Shown: piece by piece, positions 1-7,725 of the stretch
How positions within the stretch are numbered: position 1 is the first letter of the stretch
Layout of the letters: every line of letters starts with the position of its first letter
Source: a virus
Length of the DNA stretch: 24,673 nt
IMG/VR virus record: IMGVR_UViG_3300038626_000004
Location: 1 to 24,673 of that record
Direction: 5' to 3' (one strand)
Translations under genes and position numbers: made by a program
Notes under the pieces: model-generated
Database searches by the model: none
Told to the model about the DNA's origin: nothing
What the model saw: only the letters and a program-made list of their open reading frames with translations

Positions 1-489
1 GGTGCCTGCCACGGTGCATTGATAGACGTTTCCGCCGTTGCTAACGCGGTCGCCAGCGGCATAGGCAGTGGTGGCACCCCACACATCCACAGCCACGATC
101 GTGGCGTCGGCTGTGGTGGTGAAACGCTCACCGCTCACCTGGTTGGCCGCCTGACTACCCGTGGTGACTGATGTGGCGTCTGTCCCGGTGAGCGTGAGGG
201 TCACGGTTGATGCAGAAGCCGGCTCCCGCGTCGTGCCTGTGAGGGCGCAGATTGATTCCAGCGCTGCGCCTGTTGCCTGATCAGGATCTTGGCTGGCGTA
301 CGTGGCCTCGGCCAGCTCCCACAGCAGGGCGAACCGCTCAGCGAGAATGCCGATCCACTTACCCAAGGGGGTATCATCTGACAAATCCAATGAGGACCCG
401 TACTGATCGCGGAACGCCTGATTGATCTCACCCCTAATTACTTCAAGAGTCTTGGGTACGAATCCAGTTGTTAGCAGCCCATAACTCAT
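1..489 (-). CDS. Baseplate J-like wedge protein, N-terminal part (runs off the left edge)
   Basis: Only the first 163 codons are present. The ATG at 489 overlaps the stop of the upstream gp25-like gene (ATGA), so the two are probably translationally coupled. Residues about 15-110 look like the N-terminus of phage baseplate J proteins, including a segment with ALESICALTGTTREPAS followed by Thr/Val-rich strands. These proteins link wedge and hub in contractile-tail baseplates. Residues about 137-162 (WGATTAYAAGDRVSNGGNVY and on) have the aromatic, Gly and Asn spacing of a CBM5/12-type carbohydrate-binding insertion, which is an odd addition to a J protein. The family call rests on motif recognition and on its position after the gp25-like gene. 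The C-terminal half is not visible. Confidence 0.82.
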   Translation of the reverse strand, partial: MSYGLLTTGFVPKTLEVIRGEINQAFRDQYGSSLDLSDDTPLGKWIGILAERFALLWELAEATYASQDPDQATGAALESICALTGTTREPASASTVTLTLTGTDATSVTTGSQAANQVSGERFTTTADATIVAVDVWGATTAYAAGDRVSNGGNVYQCTVAGT

Positions 490-869
490 AGTGTGAACTC
501 CCCGGTTAGTGGCCCGAACGCGGTATCTACTACGTAATCCAGAGCGAACACACGAGTGTCGGCGGTGAATACCGGCGTGATCGACAGGATGGTATCCACG
601 TAAGTCACCCCGAGGATCCTACTGCGGAAGATATCGAGCACCCGACGCTCGCTGTACTTCTGCCCCAAGACGTCCTGAAACCAAGGCGTCCCGTTTTCTA
701 GGTCCAAGAAATACTCGCCCTTGAACGTACCTAGAGCCTCGTCCAGGTTATCGGCTACGGCTTCTAGGCCCGACGTTAGTCGGATACCCGCACCCGCGCC
801 CGTGGTGGTGATCTCTAGGTCGCCGTCTGCGGTAAGCGCAAAACCAAGCGGGTCAGTCTCAGATGCCAT
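486..869 (-). CDS. Baseplate wedge protein, gp25/GPW-like
   Basis: This 127-aa protein matches the size of T4 gp25/Mu gp46-type wedge subunits, which sit at the sheath-baseplate junction and nucleate sheath assembly. Seen in the sequence: an N-terminal DPLGFALTADGDLEIT strand region, a central GLEAVADNLDEALGTFKGEYFLD helix-turn typical of the fold, and a C-terminal beta-rich tail ending in GPLTGEFTL. The gene starts directly after the stop of the spike gene with no gap, and its stop overlaps the J-like start. The order spike, gp25-like, J-like is the standard wedge order in this kind of phage. An alternative is another small baseplate protein of the same fold. Confidence 0.78.
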   Translation of the reverse strand: MASETDPLGFALTADGDLEITTTGAGAGIRLTSGLEAVADNLDEALGTFKGEYFLDLENGTPWFQDVLGQKYSERRVLDIFRSRILGVTYVDTILSITPVFTADTRVFALDYVVDTAFGPLTGEFTL

Positions 870-1490
870 CTATTCGATCTCCACTTTGGTGGATCCGCTA
901 GGGGTCCATGCAGCCAGGATGTTTGCCTTGAGCGCTGCGCCACCGTCGCCAGCTACTACAGCAGCGCTCGTTATGGCAGACTTCAGGGCGTCGAGGTGGC
1001 TTTTACCCACCGCTGGATCGCTGGCGTCTTTGCTGCCTAGTTTGATGTCCCCCGAGAGGACCATCGCCCCGTCCGCTACCTGGTCGGAAGCCCCGCCGAA
1101 GAAATGAAGGCCGGGAATTGCTACCGCGTCGCTTGGGTCGTGGTGGCGGTCATCGTTGGGGTTCACTACACCGCCGTTCTTCAACCATTTGGCGATGCTG
1201 GAGTGACAGAACACCAGCAACACCAGATCTCCTTTTACGATCGGGAACGTGATCCTGAAGCCGCCGGCCCCCATGAACTGCACAGGCACACCGGGCACTA
1301 CTGGGGGTGTCTCCGCTACGCGTGCGCCGGTCTCGTCCGTGTAGGGCCGCTGGATGAGTGGCTGCACATCGGCTTTCTGAGTGGCGCTGTCGTAGCTCTC
1401 CACGCGCCCTGGGATCGCGGTCATGATCTCGCGATTGCGAGACTCGATCAACCCATCGATCGCCTCTACTAGTGTTCCGTCGTCGCTCAT
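870..1490 (-). CDS. Gp138-type membrane-puncturing spike protein
   Basis: This 206-aa protein resembles the Gp138 N-terminal OB-fold family: the central spike at the tip of the tail tube that pierces the cell envelope. The region around residues 27-115 contains PGRVESYDSATQKADVQPLI, then PPVVPGVPVQF and FPIVKGDLVLLVFCHSSIAKWL, the usual order in gp138-like spikes. The C-terminal part is a repetitive Gly/Ala/Ser-rich region ending in PSGSTKVEIE, as expected for a trimeric needle or the piece next to it. The HHDPSDAVAIPGL segment is typical of family members. It overlaps the hub gene by 4 bp (1487-1490) and abuts the gp25-like gene. Confidence 0.85.
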   Translation of the reverse strand: MSDDGTLVEAIDGLIESRNREIMTAIPGRVESYDSATQKADVQPLIQRPYTDETGARVAETPPVVPGVPVQFMGAGGFRITFPIVKGDLVLLVFCHSSIAKWLKNGGVVNPNDDRHHDPSDAVAIPGLHFFGGASDQVADGAMVLSGDIKLGSKDASDPAVGKSHLDALKSAITSAAVVAGDGGAALKANILAAWTPSGSTKVEIE

Positions 1491-2362
1491 AGCTGCCTAG
1501 CCTGTATCTCAGAGTACCACGGCTGCCCATGCGTATCACCCGTGTGCCGCACCTCCAACACCTTGAAGTTGCCACTGATGGTGCGGGACTGCACTTGGAT
1601 CAGGCCGCCGGGCATGATGTCGGGGGAGAGCAGCATCTTAGTGGACAGGATCGGGGCCTTGCCTTTGGCCTCGGGGGTGCCCAGCTCGGGGGACCCGATC
1701 ATGCCCGTGGACTGGGATACCACCACCGCGCGCACTAGGTTGGTGTCACCCTCGCGCAGGAGCACGAGCTGATCATCCTGAATGGATGCGCTGAACCCGT
1801 GGGGGTGCACCATCTTGGATAGCTGCTCCATTGAGGGGCCTTGGAGGGATACCCCATTCTCGATCGTGGTGAGGAACTCGCGGGCATCCTCCGCGTTCTT
1901 GGGGAGCTTCAGCCCCATGCTGTCCGCGGTGGCCTTCATCATGTCGCGCACGTTGGCGCCTACTTTAAATGACCTATTGATGCGGGCGAACTTTATCGCG
2001 TTGCTGCCTGTGCCGGCGGCGATATCGGTCATCCACTCGGTGCCGTCCCGGCGGCTCTTGCCGTCCTGAATGTCCCCCTTGAAGATCGTGCGGATGTCCC
2101 CCTCGTGCCCCGCGTCAAGTGTGACGTGCGCCGGTAGGGTCTGGAACTCGGCCCTGTTGCGCTCGCTCAGATTCGTGATCACGATCGACGCTGAGTTGGC
2201 GTCCTTCTTCAGCGTCTTGAGGATATCGAACTGCACGCGCAGATCCTCGATCGTGGTCAGTTGGGTGTAGGCGTTAAAGAACCGTCCCGCCTTACCCTTG
2301 ACCTCGCCCCGTAACCTTGAGGCCACGGTCACGCGCACCTTGCGCCCGAACCTAGTCGACAA
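1487..2362 (-). CDS. Baseplate hub protein (gp27/gp44-like)
   Basis: This is a 291-aa protein. The N-terminal region shows alternating strands (FGRKVRVTVASRLR, then LRVQFDILKTLKKDANSASI and ITNLSERNRAEFQTL) typical of baseplate hubs of this phage type, in which a trimeric ring closes the tube and carries the spike. Later segments GGLIQVQSRTISGNFKVLEV and HTGDTHGQPWYSEIQ are also family-like, with the C-terminal HTGDTHGQPWYSEI motif being characteristic. It overlaps the baseplate-plug gene by 11 bp upstream and the spike gene by 4 bp downstream, so it belongs to a tightly packed baseplate operon. The assignment is from motif and gene order. Confidence 0.75.
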   Translation of the reverse strand: MSTRFGRKVRVTVASRLRGEVKGKAGRFFNAYTQLTTIEDLRVQFDILKTLKKDANSASIVITNLSERNRAEFQTLPAHVTLDAGHEGDIRTIFKGDIQDGKSRRDGTEWMTDIAAGTGSNAIKFARINRSFKVGANVRDMMKATADSMGLKLPKNAEDAREFLTTIENGVSLQGPSMEQLSKMVHPHGFSASIQDDQLVLLREGDTNLVRAVVVSQSTGMIGSPELGTPEAKGKAPILSTKMLLSPDIMPGGLIQVQSRTISGNFKVLEVRHTGDTHGQPWYSEIQARQL

Positions 2363-2690
2363 GGCCCGCCAGCTCCTCGGGGCTGTAGTAGAGCAGCAGC
2401 ACCCGCGTTCCGATGTCCTCGTAGGTGGCTTCCACGCCTGCGCCGGACGCGTCCAACGTCAGAAAAGCCCCTGCTGGGAACCTAGAATCTGACGAGCGTA
2501 CGCCAGGAGATGAGCCTAGTGTGACCTTGTTACCCGCGCGTATCATGTCTTCATCTGCGTCCAGCAGATCGAAGTACCAGGCGCCATCACGCCCGTTCCA
2601 CCTAACATCAAACAGATACTCTGTACCATCAAGCGTGGTTGAGAAGCTGTAGTGAGCATTGCTGGGCTCTAGGGGCAGTTGTTGGGGCAT
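2352..2690 (-). CDS. Baseplate plug family protein
   Basis: A small 112-aa protein starting MPQQLPLEPSNAHYSFSTTL, with the strand-rich pattern LDGTEYLFDVRWN ... GAWYFDLLDADEDMI seen in the phage baseplate plug family (DUF6983-like). In related phages it lies between the Dit-like protein and the hub, which is its position here. It probably forms part of the central baseplate cone. No catalytic or membrane features are visible. It starts 2 nt after the upstream gene's stop and overlaps the hub gene by 11 bp. Confidence 0.7.
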   Translation of the reverse strand: MPQQLPLEPSNAHYSFSTTLDGTEYLFDVRWNGRDGAWYFDLLDADEDMIRAGNKVTLGSSPGVRSSDSRFPAGAFLTLDASGAGVEATYEDIGTRVLLLYYSPEELAGLVD

Positions 2691-2692
2691 GG

Positions 2693-3235
2693 TTAGAATA
2701 GGTCCACAAGTGATGCGGCCACGGTCTTACCGTTGCTGCTGGTAGCTACAGGGGTTTTTTCGGGGTCGAGTTCTTTGGTAGGCTTAGCCCCTCGGCGTTG
2801 CTTCTTGCGTGCCCGTGGGATCTCCACCAGTGTTTCTCTAGCCTCTGAGGCCACGGCCACCAGGTTTATACTCTGGAAGGTGGCCCGGAAATCTAGTGAG
2901 TCTTTGGGCCCGGTCTTGGCGGTGCTGAGCGATACCAAGGCCATGTCGGTGAACGTCGGAAATGAATCCGATCGGATCTCCACCAGGCGTTTGGTTTTTT
3001 GGATGTCGCGCAGGATGCCGTAAGCGTCCCCGACCGGCACCTCGTTCGCGTTGCGTTTGGCGCCTGTGAGGGGGGTGGCGCTCACCACGCCAGTGATCGC
3101 CACGGTATCCGGGCGCGTTATAATGTGGTCGGTGACGTCCGTTCCCTCATCCACGGGGTGGTTGGTGACCTCTGAGGTAGACGAGGGGTCAAGACTTACG
3201 ACCGCATCGATCCGGTATCCGTCGATCGTGATCAT
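2693..3235 (-). CDS. Dit-like baseplate/tail protein
   Basis: This is a 180-aa protein. The N-terminal two thirds fit the Dit-like N-terminal domain: ITIDGYRIDAVVSLDPSSTS, then VTNHPVDEGTDVTDHIITRP and DTVAITGVVSATPL. The NHPVEEG...V.DHV pattern is a strong family signature. The tail after residue about 135 is Lys/Arg-rich (RARKKQRRGAKPTKELDPEK) and probably flexible. The gene follows the tape measure with a 4-bp overlap (3232-3235) and starts the baseplate block. Dit-like proteins connect the tape-measure/tube end to the hub. Confidence 0.78.
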   Translation of the reverse strand: MITIDGYRIDAVVSLDPSSTSEVTNHPVDEGTDVTDHIITRPDTVAITGVVSATPLTGAKRNANEVPVGDAYGILRDIQKTKRLVEIRSDSFPTFTDMALVSLSTAKTGPKDSLDFRATFQSINLVAVASEARETLVEIPRARKKQRRGAKPTKELDPEKTPVATSSNGKTVAASLVDLF

Positions 3236-4770
3236 CGTGGGGTTGCCTCTTTGACGGATCTAGCTAGTGCGGCCTCTACTTCGCGTCCTGTAGCTTGCGC
3301 GCTGGTGGTCTCGTTGATCGTGATCTGCGCGTTGACCGTAGGGGCCAGTGGGGCGCCCCCTGCATTCAAGCCCGGGTATAGCTCCACCGATGGGGGAGTA
3401 GTAGCCGCACCTGGGGCGAACACACCGCGCGACCTAGCAGCGGATAGGGTGGATGCAATCTCGGCCTCCCGCTGGGCGGCGGCGGCCTGTCGCTGATTGA
3501 AGCCGATAGAGTAGGATGCAGCCTCGGCGAAACCCTCCATAGCCTTGGCGCGCTCTGCCTCGGCTCGCTTCTCTTTCATGGTCTTTCGCCCAGTGAGCCC
3601 TGAGATCAGGGCATCGCCCCACTCTACAGCCTCCCTGATGCCGTCTCGAAACCACTTGAGGAATGAGATGATATCCTTACGCCACTGGTCGGCAGAGTCT
3701 CCGAACATGCGACCGATCACGGAATCCTTACCAGTCAGAAAGCCGATGAAGTCCTCGATCGCAAGGGCCAGCAGCGCGACCAAGGCCACCATGAGGAACA
3801 GAGGTGCAGCTGCGGTAGCCCACGCGATCGCCATCTTGATTGCGGCGCGAATGCCACCGGCGGCCATGATCGCCTGTGCGGCGGTGATCGCCATGATCGC
3901 CAGCTTCCAGGCCACGAAGAGTCTGATCAGCGACTCGCCGTGATCAAGCAGGAACACGATCGACTTGCCCAAGAACACCACTGCCTTGATCAGCAGCTGC
4001 ATGAACTTCAAGAGCTTCTGCTTCAGCATCTCTCGGTTGGCCTTGACCCACGCGAGGAACTGCTTAGACATCTTCTTGATGTGGGGGAGTAGCGCCACCA
4101 CTGCCTGATTGCGTAGGCCTATTAGTGACGTTTTGATCCGTAGAACAGTGTCGTTGTACTCCTCGAACGCCTTGGCATCTTGTGAACTGATCTGCGCGCC
4201 GGTCTTGGCGAACTCAGCACGCATGCGCTCGATCCCGCCGCTGCCCTCGTTCAACAGCGGGATCAGCTCGGCACCGGCACGGCCAAATGCCTTCATTGCT
4301 AGTGCGGTCTTTTCTGTCCCGTTAGGCATCTCCGCGAATCTATCGGAGGCCTCTAGCAGAAGCGTGTCTAGATCTTTGATCTCCCCGCTGGTGTCTTTGA
4401 TGTCGATGCCCAGCCGCTTGAAAGGCTCTTGGGCAGACTTCAAGCCCTGCCCTGCGTCGTCTGCAGTGCGCGCGAATCGTTGTAGCCCGGTGCGCAGCGT
4501 GCCTATGTTGGTGCCGCTAAGCTCGGCGGCGAATTCCAGCTGTTGTAGTTTCTCAATCGAGATCCCCACCTTGCGAGACATCTTGGCGAACTCATCAGCT
4601 GTGTTGGCCACCGCACCGATTGTCTTGTGTAGTGCTGCGGCTGCGCCAACCCCAGCAACAGCCACGGCGGCGGCTGCCTTCTTGGCAGACTGTAGCAGTT
4701 GCTCAGCCCTACGAAGCGACTTCGGATCGGGCTTGATCCGCAGCACCGCGAATAGGTCGGCTACCTTCAT
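3232..4770 (-). CDS. Tail tape measure protein
   Basis: This 512-aa protein sets tail length and is ejected ahead of the DNA. Features seen: an N-terminal start DLFAVLRIKPDPKSLRRAEQ; an Ala-rich helix; the region TADEFAKMSRKVGISIEKLQ followed by QLEFAAELSGTNIGTL, which is typical of phage tape measures; and several hydrophobic helical stretches around residues 260-340 that could insert in the inner membrane. The C-terminus is Ala/Pro-rich. The size is small for a tape measure and implies a short tail. It overlaps the frameshifted chaperone extension by 4 bp, the classical chaperone/tape-measure arrangement. A 338-codon ORF on the opposite strand inside it is a shadow. Confidence 0.88.
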   Translation of the reverse strand: MKVADLFAVLRIKPDPKSLRRAEQLLQSAKKAAAAVAVAGVGAAAALHKTIGAVANTADEFAKMSRKVGISIEKLQQLEFAAELSGTNIGTLRTGLQRFARTADDAGQGLKSAQEPFKRLGIDIKDTSGEIKDLDTLLLEASDRFAEMPNGTEKTALAMKAFGRAGAELIPLLNEGSGGIERMRAEFAKTGAQISSQDAKAFEEYNDTVLRIKTSLIGLRNQAVVALLPHIKKMSKQFLAWVKANREMLKQKLLKFMQLLIKAVVFLGKSIVFLLDHGESLIRLFVAWKLAIMAITAAQAIMAAGGIRAAIKMAIAWATAAAPLFLMVALVALLALAIEDFIGFLTGKDSVIGRMFGDSADQWRKDIISFLKWFRDGIREAVEWGDALISGLTGRKTMKEKRAEAERAKAMEGFAEAASYSIGFNQRQAAAAQREAEIASTLSAARSRGVFAPGAATTPPSVELYPGLNAGGAPLAPTVNAQITINETTSAQATGREVEAALARSVKEATPR

Positions 4771-5404
4771 CGTCGGCCCTTCTTACTGCGCTGTGCGGCC
4801 TTCTCCTGGGCGCGGCGCTGTGCCCCTTGCCACGCATCCAGCGCCCTGTTGGACAGGTCTACGTCATCTAGAGACACTGCATCCATGTTGGCCACGTCTA
4901 ATCGATCTTCGCACACCAGCCGGTACACCGGCCAGGCTTCTTCAACAGTTGGATCTAGCCGGAGGGGCTCGCCTTTACCGCCGCCTCGGGGGGTGTCATC
5001 TCGGAGACGGCGCCGATAAAATCCGCGAAATTCAACTCCACAGAAAACCACAGCGTTTGAAAAAGCGCCGGGAGGTTGCCTTCAAAAGCCTGATCAATCT
5101 TCGCCCCGCTGGTGAGGTCGAATAGATCACCGTCCTTGATCACAGATGTTGAGGACAGCAGCTGCATCATAAGCTTGTCAGCGTCGGCGTCCTCGAGGGC
5201 TTGAAAGAAGCGCTGGAAGGCTGGCCCAACGGCAGACAAATCCACGGCACCAAGATCCTTGATCTGGGATGTCTCCAGCTCGGCTAGGGCGGGGGCCATG
5301 ATGGCGCCCAGCTTCGGGACAAGCGCATAGGCCCGCCTGGCTGGCAGCTGAGTGCAACGCACTGTTAGCCCGCGGATGTCGCGGGTCTCGGTCTGTAGTC
5401 CCAT
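4767..5404 (-). CDS. Tail assembly chaperone long form, by -1 frameshift (G-T type)
   Basis: The ORF at 4955-5404 and a second ORF open to 4767 overlap, and the second lies exactly one base back (-1) on the minus strand. In the overlap, two in-frame CCC codons form a C6 run (plus-strand G6 at 4988-4993). Slipping back one base on it joins ...EMTPP to RGGGKGEPLRLDPTVEEAW and yields a protein of about 212 aa whose last 73 residues end in the basic QRSKKGRR. This matches the conserved programmed frameshift of tail chaperone genes just upstream of the tape measure. The frame relation is seen. That slippage occurs, and at C6 rather than elsewhere in the overlap, is inferred. Confidence 0.68.
4955..5404 (-). 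CDS. Tail assembly chaperone, short form (gpG-like)
   Basis: This 149-aa protein lies between the tail tube gene and the tape measure, the standard site of the tail assembly chaperone, which coats the tape measure during tail assembly. It starts MGLQTETRDIRGLTVRCTQL and has the RxAYALVPKLGAIMAPAL helix common in this group. A clear Shine-Dalgarno (AGGAG, 6 nt before ATG) supports the start at 5404. It contains a DGDLFDLTSG segment and ends in SEMTPPEAAVKASPSG. Normal termination gives this short form; -1 slippage near its end gives the long form annotated separately. Confidence 0.8.
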   Translation of the reverse strand: MGLQTETRDIRGLTVRCTQLPARRAYALVPKLGAIMAPALAELETSQIKDLGAVDLSAVGPAFQRFFQALEDADADKLMMQLLSSTSVIKDGDLFDLTSGAKIDQAFEGNLPALFQTLWFSVELNFADFIGAVSEMTPPEAAVKASPSG

Positions 5405-5425
5405 TCTGTGCTCCTATGATAAAGG

Positions 5426-5848
5426 TTAGAGTACGGATCCGCCTACGTACATGTCCAGTTTGGCGCAGCGGATAACCCACTCTCGGGCGGTGGATGCGTC
5501 GGCCGTCTCCACATTAGCGGGTTTCATCACCCACGCCTCAGAGGCGGTGCATAGGGTGGTACCATTCAGATCCACAAGCTCCACGTTGCCATAGCCCAGG
5601 CCGCTCAGCTTATCGGCCAAGAGCTGCTGACTCAGGTAGTCATTGGATGGCGATGCATCTTGCAGGTTGATCGTGACGGTGCCTCGGTCGTCGTGCTTTC
5701 GCACGCGCACTACTTCACCGTCTATGCCCACCTGGTCCTCGAAGGTGTCGGTTTCCTGCTCTACAGTGATGCCGGTGCCCTCGAAGAACCCTTGGATCTG
5801 GACACCCTTATAAGTGAGGATTACTTTTTTTGGGTCGTAGTTTTTCAC
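5426..5848 (-). CDS. Tail tube protein (DUF3277-like)
   Basis: This is a 140-aa protein with a GTG start preceded by AGGAG. It matches the DUF3277 tail tube family: YDPKKVILTYKGVQIQGFFE, then GTGITVEQETDTFEDQVGID, GEVVRVRKHDDRGTVTINLQ and the SPSNDYLSQQL motif. These proteins polymerise as stacked hexamers to form the inner tube inside the sheath. It lies 12 nt after the sheath gene, giving the usual sheath-tube-chaperone-tape-measure order. The C-terminal half (VMKPANVETADASTAREWVI) also fits the family. No anomalies. Confidence 0.87.
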   Translation of the reverse strand: MKNYDPKKVILTYKGVQIQGFFEGTGITVEQETDTFEDQVGIDGEVVRVRKHDDRGTVTINLQDASPSNDYLSQQLLADKLSGLGYGNVELVDLNGTTLCTASEAWVMKPANVETADASTAREWVIRCAKLDMYVGGSVL

Positions 5849-5860
5849 GCTCTGCTTCTC

Positions 5861-7183
5861 CTACGCGGTCACGGATCCGGTGATGGTGCTCTTGTGGATG
5901 GCACCTGCCAGGGTGCCAGAGAACTTCACATCTGGTAGGGTTCTGGCGGTCTTGTCGGCCGTGCTGACATCCGCCACCTTGGGGGCAGTCACCACCGGAG
6001 CGGGGTCAGCAGCTAGGCCACCTCGGGCAATACCTCGCTGCAGGCTGGCGCTGACTCCACTTGTAATGACTCGTACGCCGGCATCCGTGAAAGGCACTTT
6101 ACCGGACGCCGCCATGTTCTCGAACACGGTCTTTTGCGTGTCGTCTTCTAGCCAGTCCAGAAAGCGCTGAACGTCCACGTAATCACCATCGGCCGTGGTC
6201 CCCTCAGCGAAGATGTCGAGGCCCGCTACGGTTTCGAGGAAGTTAGCGGATCGCGCGACCAGGTTAGCGCGTTGGGTAGCGGTGAGGTTGCGCACACCAG
6301 GGCCGGATACGCGCTTGAACTTCCAGGTGATGGATCCAGGATCCTCTGGGAGACAGCGCCCTGAGATCGCGGCATCAAGAAACTCCACTGGTGAGGGGTG
6401 GTAGATGGGGATCGTGCGAGCTCTATTGGCCGTAGCCAGATCGTCTAGGGTGTCACTGTTACCGGCTGCGGTATTGATCGCGTCGGTCTCGTTGACTGCG
6501 ACGGCATAGATCTTTTTGTTGCTCTCTACCCAAGTGGCTGCGGCCAGCACGTATGCATTCGAGTTGTATGCCGTCTTAAGATCGTACCAGTCGTTATCCT
6601 CAAGGGAGATGGCGGCCAGGTCGGTAGCGACACCGGGATCCGAATGGGTCTGCTCGATCTTCATGTTCACGTTGTCGAGAACCTCGAGGCTGAACCAGTC
6701 GCCGGCTGCGGTGGCGGTGATGGTCACTTCGGTGGTGCCATCCACAGCGGTGTAGTTTTTTCCCGTGACGCCGTTGAGCGCGGTGGTGAGGCCTGCGGTG
6801 ATCTCAGCCACGGTGGCGGAAGCGTCGGACGTGAAAGACACTTCTTCAGAGGTCACGCCTTCGCCGTCCACCTGGATCGCGTATTCGTGCGAGTCCTGGG
6901 CCAGTGGGGTGATAACGTACACCTGCGTTGGCTGCAGAGCCGCACGCCCGATCTTTACCCTCTCCGGGCGCGGGTTTTGGCTAAAACAGGCCTGCGCAAT
7001 AAGGTATTCGGGGGAGTCTGTGGCAAACCCGTCTGAGACAATCCCGGTAAGTCCAGTGTATTCCCGCACGCGTTCAGCAAAGCTAGCGTTATGGGACAGG
7101 ATCAGGGGCGTTCCAAAGCCGGCACGCGAGACCCCCACAGAGTCCTGGGAGATGGTGATGGATACGTGGTTTGAAAGGGTCAT
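5861..7183 (-). CDS. Contractile tail sheath protein (DUF3383-like)
   Basis: This 440-aa protein matches the DUF3383 family of sheath-like proteins in Mu-unrelated myophages. Segments include HVSITISQDSVGVSRAGFGT, the YLIAQACFSQNPRPERVKIG region, an inserted beta domain around residues 100-165, and a C-terminal region with GVRVITSGVSASLQRGIARG. The sheath surrounds the tube and contracts to drive it through the envelope. The ATG at 7183 has a strong GGAGG 6 nt upstream, and a plausible promoter lies just before it. A sheath gene proves a contractile tail. Confidence 0.88.
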   Translation of the reverse strand: MTLSNHVSITISQDSVGVSRAGFGTPLILSHNASFAERVREYTGLTGIVSDGFATDSPEYLIAQACFSQNPRPERVKIGRAALQPTQVYVITPLAQDSHEYAIQVDGEGVTSEEVSFTSDASATVAEITAGLTTALNGVTGKNYTAVDGTTEVTITATAAGDWFSLEVLDNVNMKIEQTHSDPGVATDLAAISLEDNDWYDLKTAYNSNAYVLAAATWVESNKKIYAVAVNETDAINTAAGNSDTLDDLATANRARTIPIYHPSPVEFLDAAISGRCLPEDPGSITWKFKRVSGPGVRNLTATQRANLVARSANFLETVAGLDIFAEGTTADGDYVDVQRFLDWLEDDTQKTVFENMAASGKVPFTDAGVRVITSGVSASLQRGIARGGLAADPAPVVTAPKVADVSTADKTARTLPDVKFSGTLAGAIHKSTITGSVTA

Positions 7184-7198
7184 TGATCCTCCAGGGCT

Positions 7199-7227
7199 AT
7201 ACTAGCACAATGCATGCCTAGTTGTAA
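7199..7227 (-). promoter_or_regulatory. Candidate promoter of the sheath/tail operon
   Basis: On the minus strand TTACAA (7227-7222) and TAGTAT (7204-7199) are separated by exactly 17 bp, followed by a GGAGG ribosome-binding site and the sheath ATG at 7183. It sits in the only gap (59 bp) between the lipoprotein gene and the sheath gene, so the tail genes can be transcribed separately from the surface cassette upstream. The call rests on eye matching to sigma70-type elements. Confidence 0.45.
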
Positions 7228-7242
7228 TACGTTGCAATATGT

Positions 7243-7725
7243 TTACCAGTCTCGGGCGCATGCCTCTTTGTGCGCCACGCCTGCCAGGCTCCACAAGGAA
7301 TCCGACAGGTGGGCCCCGTCGTAGTTGCCCGACATCATGTAACTCAAACAGTGGGCATACTCGTGGATCAGTGCAGTTCCGCACGTCTTCTGGGGGTTTA
7401 GATGAGACACAGCCACGTAGATCTCATCACATGAGAACATCAGCCCGTGGTAGCACTTGCCGTCGTAGACGACAGCAGTATCATCGTCGTGAGGGCATTT
7501 GGTGATCACCCAAAATGGATCGGGGATCTCTGCAAACAGATCTCCAAAACGTACACCATATGCACCTTCCACCAGTGACTGAAAAAGAAGCATGGATTGC
7601 CTTTGTCCATACATGCGATAGCGACTAGCGCCTTCGATCCCCCGGTACTCGGGGGCTCGGTCGTTGTCAATATCGCCACAGGCGACCAGGGCAATCAGGA
7701 ACACTAGCAATATCATCGTCTTCAC
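7243..7725 (-). CDS. Secreted lipoprotein with HExxH metalloprotease motif
   Basis: This is a 160-aa protein. Residues 1-16 form a textbook lipoprotein signal: Lys, a hydrophobic core, then LVAC with C16 as the lipidated Cys. The exported part contains six Cys (77, 91, 99, 115, 126, 156), consistent with three disulfides. The zinc motif HEYAH lies at 121-125, with Glu122 the expected catalytic base and H139 or D142 in YDGAHLSDSLW possible third ligands. The family is not recognised beyond a putative zincin. The GTG start at 7725 overlaps the upstream stop (GTGA). It lies inside the virion gene cluster between a LamG-like protein and the sheath. Possible roles are remodelling of the infected cell's envelope, superinfection exclusion, or a virion-associated protease; none is shown. 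Confidence 0.72.
   Translation of the reverse strand: MKTMILLVFLIALVACGDIDNDRAPEYRGIEGASRYRMYGQRQSMLLFQSLVEGAYGVRFGDLFAEIPDPFWVITKCPHDDDTAVVYDGKCYHGLMFSCDEIYVAVSHLNPQKTCGTALIHEYAHCLSYMMSGNYDGAHLSDSLWSLAGVAHKEACARDW

Noticed and set aside
4109-5125. 338-codon plus-strand ORF opposite the tape measure gene
   Set aside because: Ser/Ala/Pro-rich low-complexity translation, entirely antisense to recognisable tape measure and chaperone genes; a codon-bias shadow.
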